This document shows positions 8,701-16,882 of a stretch of DNA of 41,030 bases, in pieces. The first letter of the stretch is position 1, and the number at the start of each line of letters is the position of its first letter. The translations under genes were made by a program, and so were the position numbers. The DNA lies in contig JANYFT010000104.1 in the NCBI GenBank assembly GCA_025359625.1, forward strand, positions 1 through 41,030, in the 5' to 3' direction. The notes under the pieces were generated by a model that was given only the letters and a program-made list of their open reading frames with translations, searched no databases and was not told the origin of the DNA. Source of the stretch: Ferruginibacter sp. (GTDB taxonomy: Bacteria; Bacteroidota; Bacteroidia; Chitinophagales; Chitinophagaceae).

Positions 8701-9077
8701 AATTTTTCATGGGGATATTGAATGGTATACTATCCGGCGGATGCAGGCAACAGGTGGAAAAAGAAAATTTACCATTCTGAACACTGGCATTCCGGGAATA
8801 AAAAAGGAAATATTAAGGTTTAGAAATAGGATTTTAAAGTCAAATGATTATAAAAATGTATAGGGTTAATTATCTGTCTGGTCAATAACTATTCATTGGT
8901 CAGAACGATTTTTTATTCTTTGTTAGTGGTAGAAACTCTTCTAAAAAACCTTACAAATATGCCTATAGCTTTATCATTTCATGCCGCATGGACATAGATT
9001 CACTCTACATTATCCGATAAGCGTTTTAAGGCACTTACCAGGCAACATAAAAACCTGCTTTTTAAATTGCTTCCATT

Positions 9078-9097
9078 GAGTAAAATATTTTTTACTC
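9078..9097. other. Perfect 8-bp hairpin
   Basis: GAGTAAAA (9078-9085), loop TATT, TTTTACTC (9090-9097). It lies about 140 nt before the terminator-like hairpin at 9238 and could belong to the same short transcript. Function unknown. Confidence 0.4.
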
Positions 9098-9237
9098 GCC
9101 GGCTCTATTAAGAAAAGCAATCATAAAAAAATGGGAAAAGAAATTCATGTAGGCACTAATACAACAGGACGGTTGCAAATACAATTAAAGAAAATATTGC
9201 TTTTTAATGCCTGCAATTTTGCGCCGTCATTATTTTT

Positions 9238-9259
9238 GCGATAGCATATATCGCTTTTT
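9238..9259 (+). terminator. Terminator-like hairpin with no upstream plus-strand gene
   Basis: GCGATA (9238-9243), loop GCATA, TATCGC (9249-9254) and then five Ts. It fits a rho-independent terminator on the plus strand, yet the nearest annotated upstream gene is on the minus strand and reads away. It therefore suggests a short unannotated plus-strand transcript. Confidence 0.5.
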
Positions 9260-9853
9260 GAGGAACTACTTACAAATAAATTAAGTAGCTTTTTTGTCTG
9301 GGCAATCAGATGGATCAAATAAAATCGACCATATAATCTGGATAAACAGGCTGAAGTCTGCAGTTGTAAATTGATCATAGGAAATTGAACTAAATAATAA
9401 ATTGATTAAACAAATATTGGAATTCAGAAATTTGCAACAATCATACCATTCTATTTTTTTGTGGATATCCTTCAGATATTAAAACAATTTTCATCTTACC
9501 TCATTCCACTTTTTTTTGTAAAAATGATTTCACTTGCAAAGCAGTCTGGCATTGGCTTTTAAAAGTATTTCTTAAAGCGTAACCTGTCTATGGGTTTTTA
9601 TTTATATTATATTTTCTAAAACAAAATACTGAAATTCATTGGTTTACATTTCAGCATTTACTAATTCTATAATTGATTATGCATTAGAGTCATCATGGAA
9701 TAATCTTATCCTTTTTATCATCCGTGCTTTTGCGAAAGGGTATAAATGGGGCCGCCTTAAAATTAAAAGGGGATAAAAAAATTAATTAGTTACAATAAAT
9801 TTTATTTATTTTTTGAATTATGTGATTTTTTTTACCCCATCTTGTTTAACGTA

Positions 9854-9889
9854 AGATTAGTTTGTAGTTAGATAACTACAAACTAATCT
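9854..9889. promoter_or_regulatory. 36-bp near-perfect palindrome, candidate operator
   Basis: AGATTAGTTTGTAGTTA (9854-9870), two central bases GA, then TAACTACAAACTAATCT (9873-9889): a perfect 17-bp inverted repeat. There is no adjoining T-run in either useful direction (an A-run follows on the plus strand), so it is not a normal terminator. Such symmetry fits a homodimeric repressor site (for example a BlaI/MecI-like winged-helix protein, a guess). No regulator gene of that sort is nearby. Confidence 0.5.
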
Positions 9890-10205
9890 CAAAAAAACTA
9901 CCACCCTATTAAACAAATTAATTAACCCCGAAAATGTAAAAAGTAGTCTTACAAATTCATAAGAACAAATCTGTACAACTGCCTTGTTTATTTTTATGAA
10001 TATTTTAAAAAAGCCGTCCTTATTTTTTGTAGTGGACATCATAAGATAATTTAACTACTGTTGAGATGGAATTAAAAAAATTTATTGGTTACCACAAATG
10101 CTAAACAGTGCCATTTAACCTAAATAAATGCAAGGCATATTTATTGTAAAAAATTATTCCCTGCTTATCTTCTGTTATTAAATATTTCTTTTTGAAGATC
10201 CACAT

Positions 10206-10220
10206 TTCGTCGCAACATTT
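10206..10220 (+). promoter_or_regulatory. Shared 15-nt motif upstream of the TonB-type receptor
   Basis: Second identical copy of TTCGTCGCAACATTT (first copy 2672-2686). It lies 43 nt before the -7 box at 10264 and 63 nt before ATG 10284. A GCTTATC follows, comparable to GCTTAATC after the first copy. Interpreted as a regulator site upstream of the core promoter. Confidence 0.45.
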
Positions 10221-10263
10221 TCCCTGCTTATCTCATTTGATAAAATCCCTCAGAGTACTACTA

Positions 10264-10271
10264 TAATTTTG
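10264..10271 (+). promoter_or_regulatory. Putative -7 box (TAATTTTG) of the receptor gene
   Basis: TAATTTTG matches TAnnTTTG exactly and sits 12 nt before ATG 10284. A TTTG at 10236-10239 is a possible -33 element, although the 24-nt spacer is longer than usual. Confidence 0.5.
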
Positions 10272-10283
10272 TGTACAAATAAA

Positions 10284-12890
10284 ATGAAAATCATGAAAAA
10301 GATTCTTTTACTCATAACAGTTATTATTTCTGCCGTTAATGCACATGCACAAATGCCGGGTGCAATGGGGGGTAATAATATGGCCCAGGCAAATATTGGC
10401 CATGTATACGGCAAATTAACTGATGCTGATGGCAAACCTGTAAGTGGTGTTTCTGTAATGCTGATGCGGAAAAGAATGGATTCTGTAACTAAAAAATTAA
10501 AAGAGGTGTTGGTGAAAGGTATGATAACCAAAAGCAATGGCGATTTTAGTTTTGATGAGCTACCAGTTATGGGAAACCTTACATTAAAAATAAGCAGCAG
10601 TGGCTTTAAAGCTGCTGAGCAAGCCATTTCTTTTATGCCTAAAATGGAGCCTGGTGCTGCAAGGCCGGTGGCCGGCGCAATGCCTTCTTTTGATAAAGAC
10701 CTCGGCAATATAAAATTAACTACCGATGCCAAACAATTACAGGATGTAACCATTACTTCTGTGTCACCTTCTGTAAGGTTAAATGCAGATAAAAAAATAT
10801 TTAACGTAGAAAAAAACATTATGAGTGCCGGCGGTACCGGGCTTGATGTAATGCGTAATGTGCCCTCGGTTAATGTAGATATTGATGGCAATGTAACCTT
10901 GCGCAATAGCCCTCCTCAAATTTTAGTCGACGGCAGGCCTACTACTTTGACACTTGAACAGATACCTGCTGATGCTATTGAAAGTGTTGAAGTAATTACC
11001 AATCCTTCTGCCAAATACGATGCGTCTGGTGGTGGTGCAGGCATATTAAATATTGTATTAAAGAAAAATAAAAAAAGCGGTTACAATGGCAATGTAAGGG
11101 CGGGTGTGGATAAACGTGGAGCCATGAATGGCGGCGGGGATTTTAGTTTTCGTCAGAATAAATTAAATTTTACGGCAGCCATCAATGGCAATCAAAATAA
11201 AGGCCGTACTACTGGCACAACTGATCGTTTAAATTTACTGGATGTTCCGCAAACATCTGTTCTGCAAAGCAATTATAACAGAACAACCGGCGGGTTTTTA
11301 TTTGGCAAAATTGGCCTTGATTATTTTGTAACCAACAGAACTACTTTATCGTTAACCGGCATTAAAGTACATGGCCAGTTTAACCCAAATGAAACCATTG
11401 ATATTACGACTGATAGTTTGTTCAATAGTGGAAAAATAAGCACTGTTAGTAACCGCAGTACCAAAGGCAGCCGTGAGTTTAACGGGCATGGCCTTGTATT
11501 TGGTTTAAAACATCTTTTTCCTAAAGAAGGAGAAGAGTTAACCATTGATGCCAATTTATTTGGTGGAAAAAATATGAATAACTCTCTGTACACTACCAAT
11601 TATTATGGTTTTAACAGCAGCACCATCACCAACACAGAACTACAAAAAGCCATTGGAAACGGCAACGATAAAAACTTTGTAATACAATCTGATTATGTAA
11701 AACCTTTTAGTAAAGTAACAAAGCTGGAAACAGGCATAAGAGCCGCATTACGCAGCAGGACCAATGTAAACAATAACTATCTTTTTAATGATACTGATTA
11801 TGTTATTATTCCTTCTGCTGTTAGCAATTATAAAAATAATGACAACGTTTATGCAGCCTATGCAACCCTTAGCAGCAGCATAAAAAACTTTAGTTATAAA
11901 TTGGGGGTACGTGCGGAACATTCTGACTATACTGGTACTTTAACCAACACTGGCGAAAAGTTTAAAAACAGTTACCCTGTAAGTTTATTTCCCTCTGTTT
12001 TTTTAAGTCAGCAATTAAGCAATAAACAACAAATACAATTAAGTTACAGCCGCCGCATCAACAGGCCCAACTTTTTTCAACTGATTCCTTTTACAGATTA
12101 TACTGATAAATTAAATATTACCAAAGGCAATCCCAATCTGGTTCCTGAATTTACACAATCTCTTGAATTATCTTATTTAAAGACATTTAAGGGGAACAAT
12201 ACTTTGCTGGGTTCTGTCTATTACAAGCATACCGACAATTTAATTACCCGTTATTTAACGCAGCAGGCAGATCCCGTTAGCGGAAAAGATCAACTGATCA
12301 ACACCTACATCAATGCCAACTCCAGTTACTCGGCAGGTGCAGAGGTAACTGCACAAAATTATTTAACCAAATGGTGGGATATCAGTACCAATATAAATGT
12401 ATATAATTCAAAAGTAAATACCGCTAATGTGGCCACCGCTTCACAAGGTGCTTTATGGAGTATGTTTGGTAAATTCAACAGTAACTTTAAATTGCCTTCA
12501 AATTTTGCCATACAGTTTACAACAACCTACCAGTCTAAAACAAACCTGCCGGTAAATAACAATCCTGGCATGGGTGGCCCACCAATGATGCAGAGCCAAA
12601 GCTCTTCTCAGGGATATATCCTGCCCTCATGGGGAATGGACCTTGCTGTCAAAAAAAGTTTCCTGAAAAATAATGCAGCATCAGTTTCTTTAAGTATCAA
12701 TGATATTTTTAAAACCCGTGTCAGCAACCAATATTCCAGCAGCGAATACTTCACCCAAACTTATAATCGGCTGCGTGATCCTCAAATGGTAAGGTTAAAC
12801 ATTAGTTACCGTTTTGGTAAAATAGATGCTTCTTTATTTAAACGCAAAAGCAATAAAGGAGAAATGAATGCTACGGAAAGTGCGCAATAA
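10284..12890 (+). CDS. TonB-dependent outer-membrane receptor (OMP_b-brl_3-like) with carboxypeptidase-regulatory domain
   Basis: An 868-residue protein from ATG 10284; ATG 10293 (MKKILLLITVIISAVNAHAQ) is an equally good start of the signal peptide. Next come a Gly/Met-rich stretch (MPGAMGGNNMAQ) and a CarboxypepD_reg-like domain (about 39-125, GHVYGKLTDADGKPVSGV). The plug (about 155-255) has VMRNVPSVNVDIDGNV, ILVDGRP, IESVEVITNPSAKYDASGG and GILNIVLKK. The rest is a beta-barrel ending in RLNISYRFGKIDASLF, followed by a short charged tail. Proteins of this sort bring in or bind unknown ligands; there is no SusD partner, so a SusC-type glycan importer is unlikely. The gene stands alone, is followed by a terminator, and shares an upstream motif with the LytS/LytTR operon, hinting at control by that system. 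Confidence 0.92.
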   Translation: MKIMKKILLLITVIISAVNAHAQMPGAMGGNNMAQANIGHVYGKLTDADGKPVSGVSVMLMRKRMDSVTKKLKEVLVKGMITKSNGDFSFDELPVMGNLTLKISSSGFKAAEQAISFMPKMEPGAARPVAGAMPSFDKDLGNIKLTTDAKQLQDVTITSVSPSVRLNADKKIFNVEKNIMSAGGTGLDVMRNVPSVNVDIDGNVTLRNSPPQILVDGRPTTLTLEQIPADAIESVEVITNPSAKYDASGGGAGILNIVLKKNKKSGYNGNVRAGVDKRGAMNGGGDFSFRQNKLNFTAAINGNQNKGRTTGTTDRLNLLDVPQTSVLQSNYNRTTGGFLFGKIGLDYFVTNRTTLSLTGIKVHGQFNPNETIDITTDSLFNSGKISTVSNRSTKGSREFNGHGLVFGLKHLFPKEGEELTIDANLFGGKNMNNSLYTTNYYGFNSSTITNTELQKAIGNGNDKNFVIQSDYVKPFSKVTKLETGIRAALRSRTNVNNNYLFNDTDYVIIPSAVSNYKNNDNVYAAYATLSSSIKNFSYKLGVRAEHSDYTGTLTNTGEKFKNSYPVSLFPSVFLSQQLSNKQQIQLSYSRRINRPNFFQLIPFTDYTDKLNITKGNPNLVPEFTQSLELSYLKTFKGNNTLLGSVYYKHTDNLITRYLTQQADPVSGKDQLINTYINANSSYSAGAEVTAQNYLTKWWDISTNINVYNSKVNTANVATASQGALWSMFGKFNSNFKLPSNFAIQFTTTYQSKTNLPVNNNPGMGGPPMMQSQSSSQGYILPSWGMDLAVKKSFLKNNAASVSLSINDIFKTRVSNQYSSSEYFTQTYNRLRDPQMVRLNISYRFGKIDASLFKRKSNKGEMNATESAQ

Positions 12891-13242
12891 AAATAGTTTA
12901 TGAATGATACAATTTCAGTTATACCGAAAAGGGTATAGCTGTTTTTGTTTTATACTATTTGGTTAGGAAAACTAAGAGAAAGCAATCATTTATGGGTGCT
13001 ACCATTTATCCATGGAATTTTTTTGATGCAAAAATATCTTTTCATCTATAGTTCCCAGTTATAGCAATTTGCTTTATCTATAATATTAACCAATGATTAT
13101 AGAACCAGGTGATTTATCTTTACCCGTTTTTCAATGCAAATAATTTAATGTATAGCTTCTCTTGCAATCCTATTTGTAAGAGTACTACTGTGGTGCATTA
13201 AAGCAAAAGACAACAGCATAAATAATTGTGTAAATAACCTCC
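12891..13242. other. Intergenic region with terminator, otherwise empty
   Basis: Holds the terminator at 12916-12951. The rest is AT-rich with an imperfect TATCTTTA near 13115 that could be a -7 box for the next gene, too weak to list. No gene seen. Confidence 0.5.
12916..12951 (+). terminator. Intrinsic terminator of the receptor gene
   Basis: CAGTTATACC (12916-12925), loop GAAAAG, GGTATAGCTG (12932-12941) with one G-T wobble, followed by TTTTTGTTTT. It lies 25 nt after the receptor stop codon. Confidence 0.85.
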
Positions 13243-13734
13243 ATGGAAAACAACTATAGTGTTCCGGCAAAAACAAGTATTGGCCATGTACATTTAAAAG
13301 TAGCGGACTTAAAAAGGGCGTTGGATTTTTATCACGGCCTTTTGGGTTTTGAAATAACGCAATTATATGGTGATAGCGCAGCTTTTTTATCAGCAGGCGG
13401 GTATCATCATCATATCGGTTTAAATACCTGGCAAAGCAAAAATGCAAGTCCGGCAAATGGCCCGCATACTGGCCTTTATCATCTGGCCATTCTATATCCT
13501 GAAAGAAAGGATCTCGCCATTATATTTAAGCGTCTAAGCAAAGCAAATTATTCATTAGATGGTGCGTCAGACCACGGCGTTTCAGAAGCTTTATATTTAA
13601 GTGATCCTGATAAGAATGGTGTAGAATTGTATTGGGATCGGCCTAAAGAAGATTGGCCTTTGGACGCAACGGGGAATATTGTTATGTATACAAGGCCACT
13701 TGACTTCAATAATTTACTTGCAACAATCAATTAA
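13243..13734 (+). CDS. VOC-fold protein, CatE/glyoxalase-like
   Basis: A 163-residue cytosolic protein of the vicinal-oxygen-chelate superfamily. IGHVHLKVADLKRALDFYHGLLGFE opens the first module (H15/H17), GLYHLAILYP provides H80, and DPDKNGVELYWDRP ends with E128, giving the H...H...E metal set of extradiol dioxygenase-like and glyoxalase-like proteins. The tail KEDWPLDATGNIVMYTRPLDF resembles Bacillus CatE-like proteins annotated as catechol-2,3-dioxygenases, but at about half their length it would hold only one module pair. The true substrate is unknown. It is a single gene; a stem-loop starting at its stop codon may end transcription. Confidence 0.85.
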   Translation: MENNYSVPAKTSIGHVHLKVADLKRALDFYHGLLGFEITQLYGDSAAFLSAGGYHHHIGLNTWQSKNASPANGPHTGLYHLAILYPERKDLAIIFKRLSKANYSLDGASDHGVSEALYLSDPDKNGVELYWDRPKEDWPLDATGNIVMYTRPLDFNNLLATIN

Positions 13735-13798
13735 ATAAATAACCATTTTTTTCTATTCTTAGCTTTAAAAATAATTGTGGTTATTTATTGTTTTATTT
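13734..13798 (+). terminator. Long-loop terminator overlapping a stop codon
   Basis: AATAAATAACCA (13734-13745) pairs perfectly with TGGTTATTTATT (13778-13789) across a 32-nt loop and is followed by GTTTTATTT. The stem starts on the last base of the VOC gene's stop codon. AT-rich, so of modest strength. Confidence 0.5.
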
Positions 13799-13892
13799 AC
13801 CAGATGTTTAATCACATTTTTTTCACAATTAGCTAATCATCCCTGCTACCTGCTTGTATTTCGTTATTTTTAAAAAAAGAAATTTTAAGAGG

Positions 13893-15044
13893 ATGATCAG
13901 CAAAATATTAAGGCATTTTTTATTATTATCTATACTGTTAATGGCCGGTAGTTACATGGTATCAGCGCAAAATAGTTTAAAGTTAAAATATAAAAACTCT
14001 GCTGTATACGCCGGTATTGAAGTGGGCTCAAAAGGCATTAAAATGAGTTTACTGGAAGTAGGCAAAAATGCAAAAAAAATGGGCACTTTTAATATAGTAA
14101 AAGATACGGCCGTTAACACAGATTTTATTTCTTTTACCGATGCAAGTTTCAAAGCTACTTTAAATGGTTTATATAATCTATATACTGAGGCAATCAACAA
14201 GTACAATATTCCCACCGAAAATATTTATACAGTAGTAAGCAGTGGCGTTAAGGTACTGGCAGAAAAAGATAATAAGAAGAATTGGATCACCAGGCTGGTT
14301 GATTCTATCCGGTTAAAAATTAAAGACCCCAACCGTGCGGTAGAAATTGTAGACGTAATGCAGGAAGCCCGTTTATCCCATCTGGGAATTATACCTGAAG
14401 GAAAAAGATATACCACTTTTTTAATTGACATTGGAAGTGGTAATACAAAGGGAGGATATTTTCCTAATGGGAATACTAAAGACCTAAAACTTTTTCAATT
14501 AACCTGGGGCACTAAGAGCACTGCAAATGCTACAGACAAAAGATGTGAAGACGATAAAAGTATTACAAATTTTAACAGGCAGTTATCAAGGGTAATTGCA
14601 GGAGCCGTTAATACAGAAGTAATTTATGCTGTTAACGAAAGTGGCGCTTATAACATGAGCGATAATGTCGCTTTTAGTGGTGGCATTGCCTGGTCGGTGG
14701 CAACCTTAATTTTTCCTGAACTGATTGAAAATTCCGTTGTGCCGGTTACCTACGATGAAGTGGTTAAATTTGGTGAAAGGCTTTTAATGAATTATGCTTC
14801 TTTATCTGATGAGATGATGGTGAAGAATATTAAAGACCATACCCTTGATAAAATTGCCATTGCAAAAGAAATAAAAAGAGTGAACCAAGTTTTTGATCAA
14901 AAATCTTTAATGGCTGGTACCAGTTTATTACTAAAAATAATGCGCCAGTTTGAAGGCATTTATGAAAGAAAACAATTTTTTTTAATAAAGAACGGCCAGG
15001 TAGGATGGATCTCTGCATATGTGGATCAAAACATCAGTAAATAA
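13893..15044 (+). CDS. Exported Ppx/GppA-like (ASKHA actin-fold) protein
   Basis: A 383-residue protein from ATG 13893; the frame is open from 13854, but 13893 gives a clean signal peptide (MISKILRHFLLLSILLMAGSYMVSAQ). The mature part looks like the exopolyphosphatase/guanosine-pentaphosphatase fold: phosphate-1-like VYAGIEVGSKGIKMSLLEV (39-55), VVSSGVKVLAEKDNK (114-128, where the family has an S/T-x-x-R motif), VEIVDVMQEARLSHLGI (150-166, compare SGxEEARL), phosphate-2-like FLIDIGSGNTKGG (176-188, compare DIGGGS) and VAFSGGIAWSVATL (259-272). The usual SG and the DIGGGS are altered, so polyphosphate hydrolysis is uncertain. Members are normally cytosolic; a Sec signal is striking. The next gene, 46 nt on, encodes an anchored coiled-coil protein and is probably co-transcribed. 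Confidence 0.75.
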   Translation: MISKILRHFLLLSILLMAGSYMVSAQNSLKLKYKNSAVYAGIEVGSKGIKMSLLEVGKNAKKMGTFNIVKDTAVNTDFISFTDASFKATLNGLYNLYTEAINKYNIPTENIYTVVSSGVKVLAEKDNKKNWITRLVDSIRLKIKDPNRAVEIVDVMQEARLSHLGIIPEGKRYTTFLIDIGSGNTKGGYFPNGNTKDLKLFQLTWGTKSTANATDKRCEDDKSITNFNRQLSRVIAGAVNTEVIYAVNESGAYNMSDNVAFSGGIAWSVATLIFPELIENSVVPVTYDEVVKFGERLLMNYASLSDEMMVKNIKDHTLDKIAIAKEIKRVNQVFDQKSLMAGTSLLLKIMRQFEGIYERKQFFLIKNGQVGWISAYVDQNISK

Positions 15045-15090
15045 TTCACTAATTTTTTGCCATTTCTGGTAGCATAAATAATTGAGATTT

Positions 15091-16032
15091 ATGAGAGATA
15101 CTAAATCATCGTCATTAATTGTACTGTCTATATTACTACTTTCCATCTCATTAATATTTTTATGTATTTGGGGTTATAATTTCTTTAGTGGTACCCAAAA
15201 ACAAAAAACTGAACTCCTTAAAAATAAAGCGCCTGCCAATACCGCCATCTCAAATAACTTAAGGGATTCCTTGTTAAAAATATATACGGCAACTATAGAT
15301 AAACTTGATTCCAGGATTGATTCAACAAAAATGTCGGCTGATTCCCTGCTAGGTAATGTAGATAGTAAATTAATTGAGATCAATAAATTAAAAGAAGATA
15401 TCAGTATTATTTTAAAAAATAAAAATGGCATTGCTGACCTTGGCACAGCCCGTGAAAAAATTGATGAACTTCAGGTAAAAGTAGCGCAACTTCAAAATCG
15501 AAACCTAAATATTGAAAAAGAAAATAAAAGATTAAAGGCTTTGCTACAACAATTAACTACTGATAAGGATGTTAGCGGTCAGCATTTTAGCAGGCTGCCT
15601 GCCACTGATAAGATGTTTAGCGGCAAAACAAATATAACACCTGTTTTTATAGCTGCTGATATTCGCTTAACGGCCCTGGTGATTAAGGATGACAAAGAGG
15701 AAGAAACTTTACAGGGAGATGAAACAGAAAAGTTAACAGGCTCCTTCAATGTTAAAAGTAATAACTATCAAAATAGCAGCGCAGACATGATTGTGGTAGT
15801 GCTGCAGCCCAACGGGAAGGTGCTCCAAAACTCAATTTGGGAATCGGGTATATTTGACACTCCAGAAGGCAAAAAAATTTACTCTGTTAAGCTGCATTTC
15901 GATTACTCGAATGGCGAAGCAAAACAGTTACAGTTTTCATTAAACACCGATAAATTTCAGAAAGGAAATTACATTGTAGAGATATATCATAACGGATCAA
16001 TTATCGGAAAGATAGTGAAATTTTTATCCTGA
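15091..16032 (+). CDS. Single-pass membrane protein with coiled coil and C-terminal beta domain
   Basis: A 313-residue protein from ATG 15091 (the frame also has TTG 15082). One transmembrane segment (about 6-32, SSLIVLSILLLSISLIFLCIWGYNFF) is followed by a Lys/Glu/Asp/Leu-rich stretch, about 55-165, with heptad-like spacing (EKIDELQVKVAQLQNRNLNIEKENKRLKALLQQL), best read as a coiled coil. The C-terminal part (about 195-313) is beta-rich: ADIRLTALVI, MIVVVLQPNGKVL, KIYSVKLHFDY, QLQFSLNTDKFQKGNYIVEIY. I do not recognise the family. It probably points into the periplasm. It follows the exported Ppx/GppA-like gene by 46 nt and may anchor or regulate it. Transcription converges on cmk only 27 nt beyond. 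Confidence 0.7.
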   Translation: MRDTKSSSLIVLSILLLSISLIFLCIWGYNFFSGTQKQKTELLKNKAPANTAISNNLRDSLLKIYTATIDKLDSRIDSTKMSADSLLGNVDSKLIEINKLKEDISIILKNKNGIADLGTAREKIDELQVKVAQLQNRNLNIEKENKRLKALLQQLTTDKDVSGQHFSRLPATDKMFSGKTNITPVFIAADIRLTALVIKDDKEEETLQGDETEKLTGSFNVKSNNYQNSSADMIVVVLQPNGKVLQNSIWESGIFDTPEGKKIYSVKLHFDYSNGEAKQLQFSLNTDKFQKGNYIVEIYHNGSIIGKIVKFLS

Positions 16033-16059
16033 TAAAAAAAGGCATGGGCATAATAAAAA

Positions 16060-16740
16060 CTAACTGCATATAGCTTTCAGCAGTTCTAATGCAAATTTTA
16101 ATTGCTGTTCCATGCTGATGTTCGTGTTATCAATAATGATAGCATCAGGGGCTTTTCTTAACGGGCTAACCTCCCTGTTTGAATCTATATAGTCCCGCAT
16201 TTCAAGATTATTTTTCACTTCTTCGATGGTGATATTTGGATTTTTTTCAAACATCTCTTTAAAGCGGCGTTCAACCCTTACCGATATATCGGCCGTCATA
16301 AAAATCTTAAGAGCAGCATCCGGGAACACTGTTGTACCAATATCCCTTCCATCCATTACAATCCCTTTCTTTTTGCCCATTTTTTGCTGCTCGGCTACTG
16401 CAAAAGTTCTTACTTCTTTTATAGTAGCCACATCACTTACTTTTTCTGCTATTACCAGGTCTCTAATCACATATTCTACATTCTCGCCGTTTAAAAAAAT
16501 TTCTGATTGCCCTGATTTTTCATTGCGGTGAAATTGCAACACTATATTCTTCAATCCGGTATTTACTTCTGTAGTATCTGTCCAGTCAATATGGTGGCGT
16601 AAAAAATATAAAGTGATGGCCCGGTACATAGCACCGCTATCAACATAAACATACCCTAACGCCTTGGCCATTTGTTTTGCCAAAGTACTTTTACCGCAAG
16701 ATGACCAGCCGTCGATAGTAATTACAATCTTTTTTTTCAT
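16060..16740 (-). CDS. cmk: Cytidylate kinase
   Basis: A 226-residue protein from ATG 16740; an in-frame ATG at 16767 would add nine residues not seen in the family. It phosphorylates CMP and dCMP with ATP in pyrimidine nucleotide salvage. MKKKIVITIDGWSSCGKSTLAKQMAKALG carries the P-loop; YVYVDSGAMYRAITLY is the CMP-binding segment; KGIVMDGRDIGTTVFPDAALKIFMTA is the family's signature; RRFKEM and RDYIDSNREVSPLRKAPDAIIIDNTN complete the LID and C-terminal parts. Length is standard. It is downstream of clpC on the same strand but separated by a terminator. Confidence 0.97.
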   Translation of the reverse strand: MKKKIVITIDGWSSCGKSTLAKQMAKALGYVYVDSGAMYRAITLYFLRHHIDWTDTTEVNTGLKNIVLQFHRNEKSGQSEIFLNGENVEYVIRDLVIAEKVSDVATIKEVRTFAVAEQQKMGKKKGIVMDGRDIGTTVFPDAALKIFMTADISVRVERRFKEMFEKNPNITIEEVKNNLEMRDYIDSNREVSPLRKAPDAIIIDNTNISMEQQLKFALELLKAICS

Positions 16741-16838
16741 CCCTGTAAAATTCGTCAAATAAATCAACCTTCAAAAGAAAAAAGATGTAAAGTTTATGCA
16801 TATTAATGGCTACGCACCATATACCTGTGTAAAATACA

Positions 16839-16862
16839 AAAGCCACCCAAAAGGATGGCTTT
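16839..16862 (-). terminator. Intrinsic terminator after clpC
   Basis: Read on the minus strand: AAAGCCATCC, loop TTTT, GGGTGGCTTT, with one mismatch, followed by TGTATTTTA. It is 20 nt beyond the clpC stop and should separate clpC from cmk. Confidence 0.75.
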
Positions 16863-16882
16863 AGCATGTATCATTTAAAAAA

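Larger units (their letters stand above)
8701..10283. other. Gene-poor 1.5-kb AT-rich region
   Basis: No ORF with convincing protein composition is present on either strand. A 37-codon ORF from ATG 9131 (MGKEIHVGTNTTG...) ends inside the terminator hairpin at 9238-9259. Structured elements listed separately are hairpin 9078-9097, terminator-like hairpin 9238-9259, palindrome 9854-9889, the shared motif 10206-10220 and a -7 box 10264-10271. The region may hold a small RNA, a small peptide gene or decayed DNA. Confidence 0.5.

Noticed and set aside
8878..8903. CTGGTCAAT...ATTGGTCAG imperfect inverted repeat
   Set aside because: Only 7 of 9 positions match; the symmetry is too weak to call an operator.
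9145..9378. Minus-strand 77-codon ORF
   Set aside because: Composition is Cys/Ser/Leu-rich and unlike a protein, no promoter is visible, and it runs antisense through the terminator hairpin.
9857..10042. Minus-strand 61-codon ORF (MMSTTKNKDGFF...)
   Set aside because: Its last codons are made by the palindrome, no family is recognised and there is no promoter; evidence is too thin.
10250..10906. Long minus-strand ORF antisense to the receptor gene
   Set aside because: The plus-strand frame is a clear TonB-type receptor with conserved plug motifs; the antisense ORF is its shadow.
13145..13456. Minus-strand 103-codon ORF over the second VOC gene
   Set aside because: Antisense shadow of a gene with clear VOC metal-ligand motifs.
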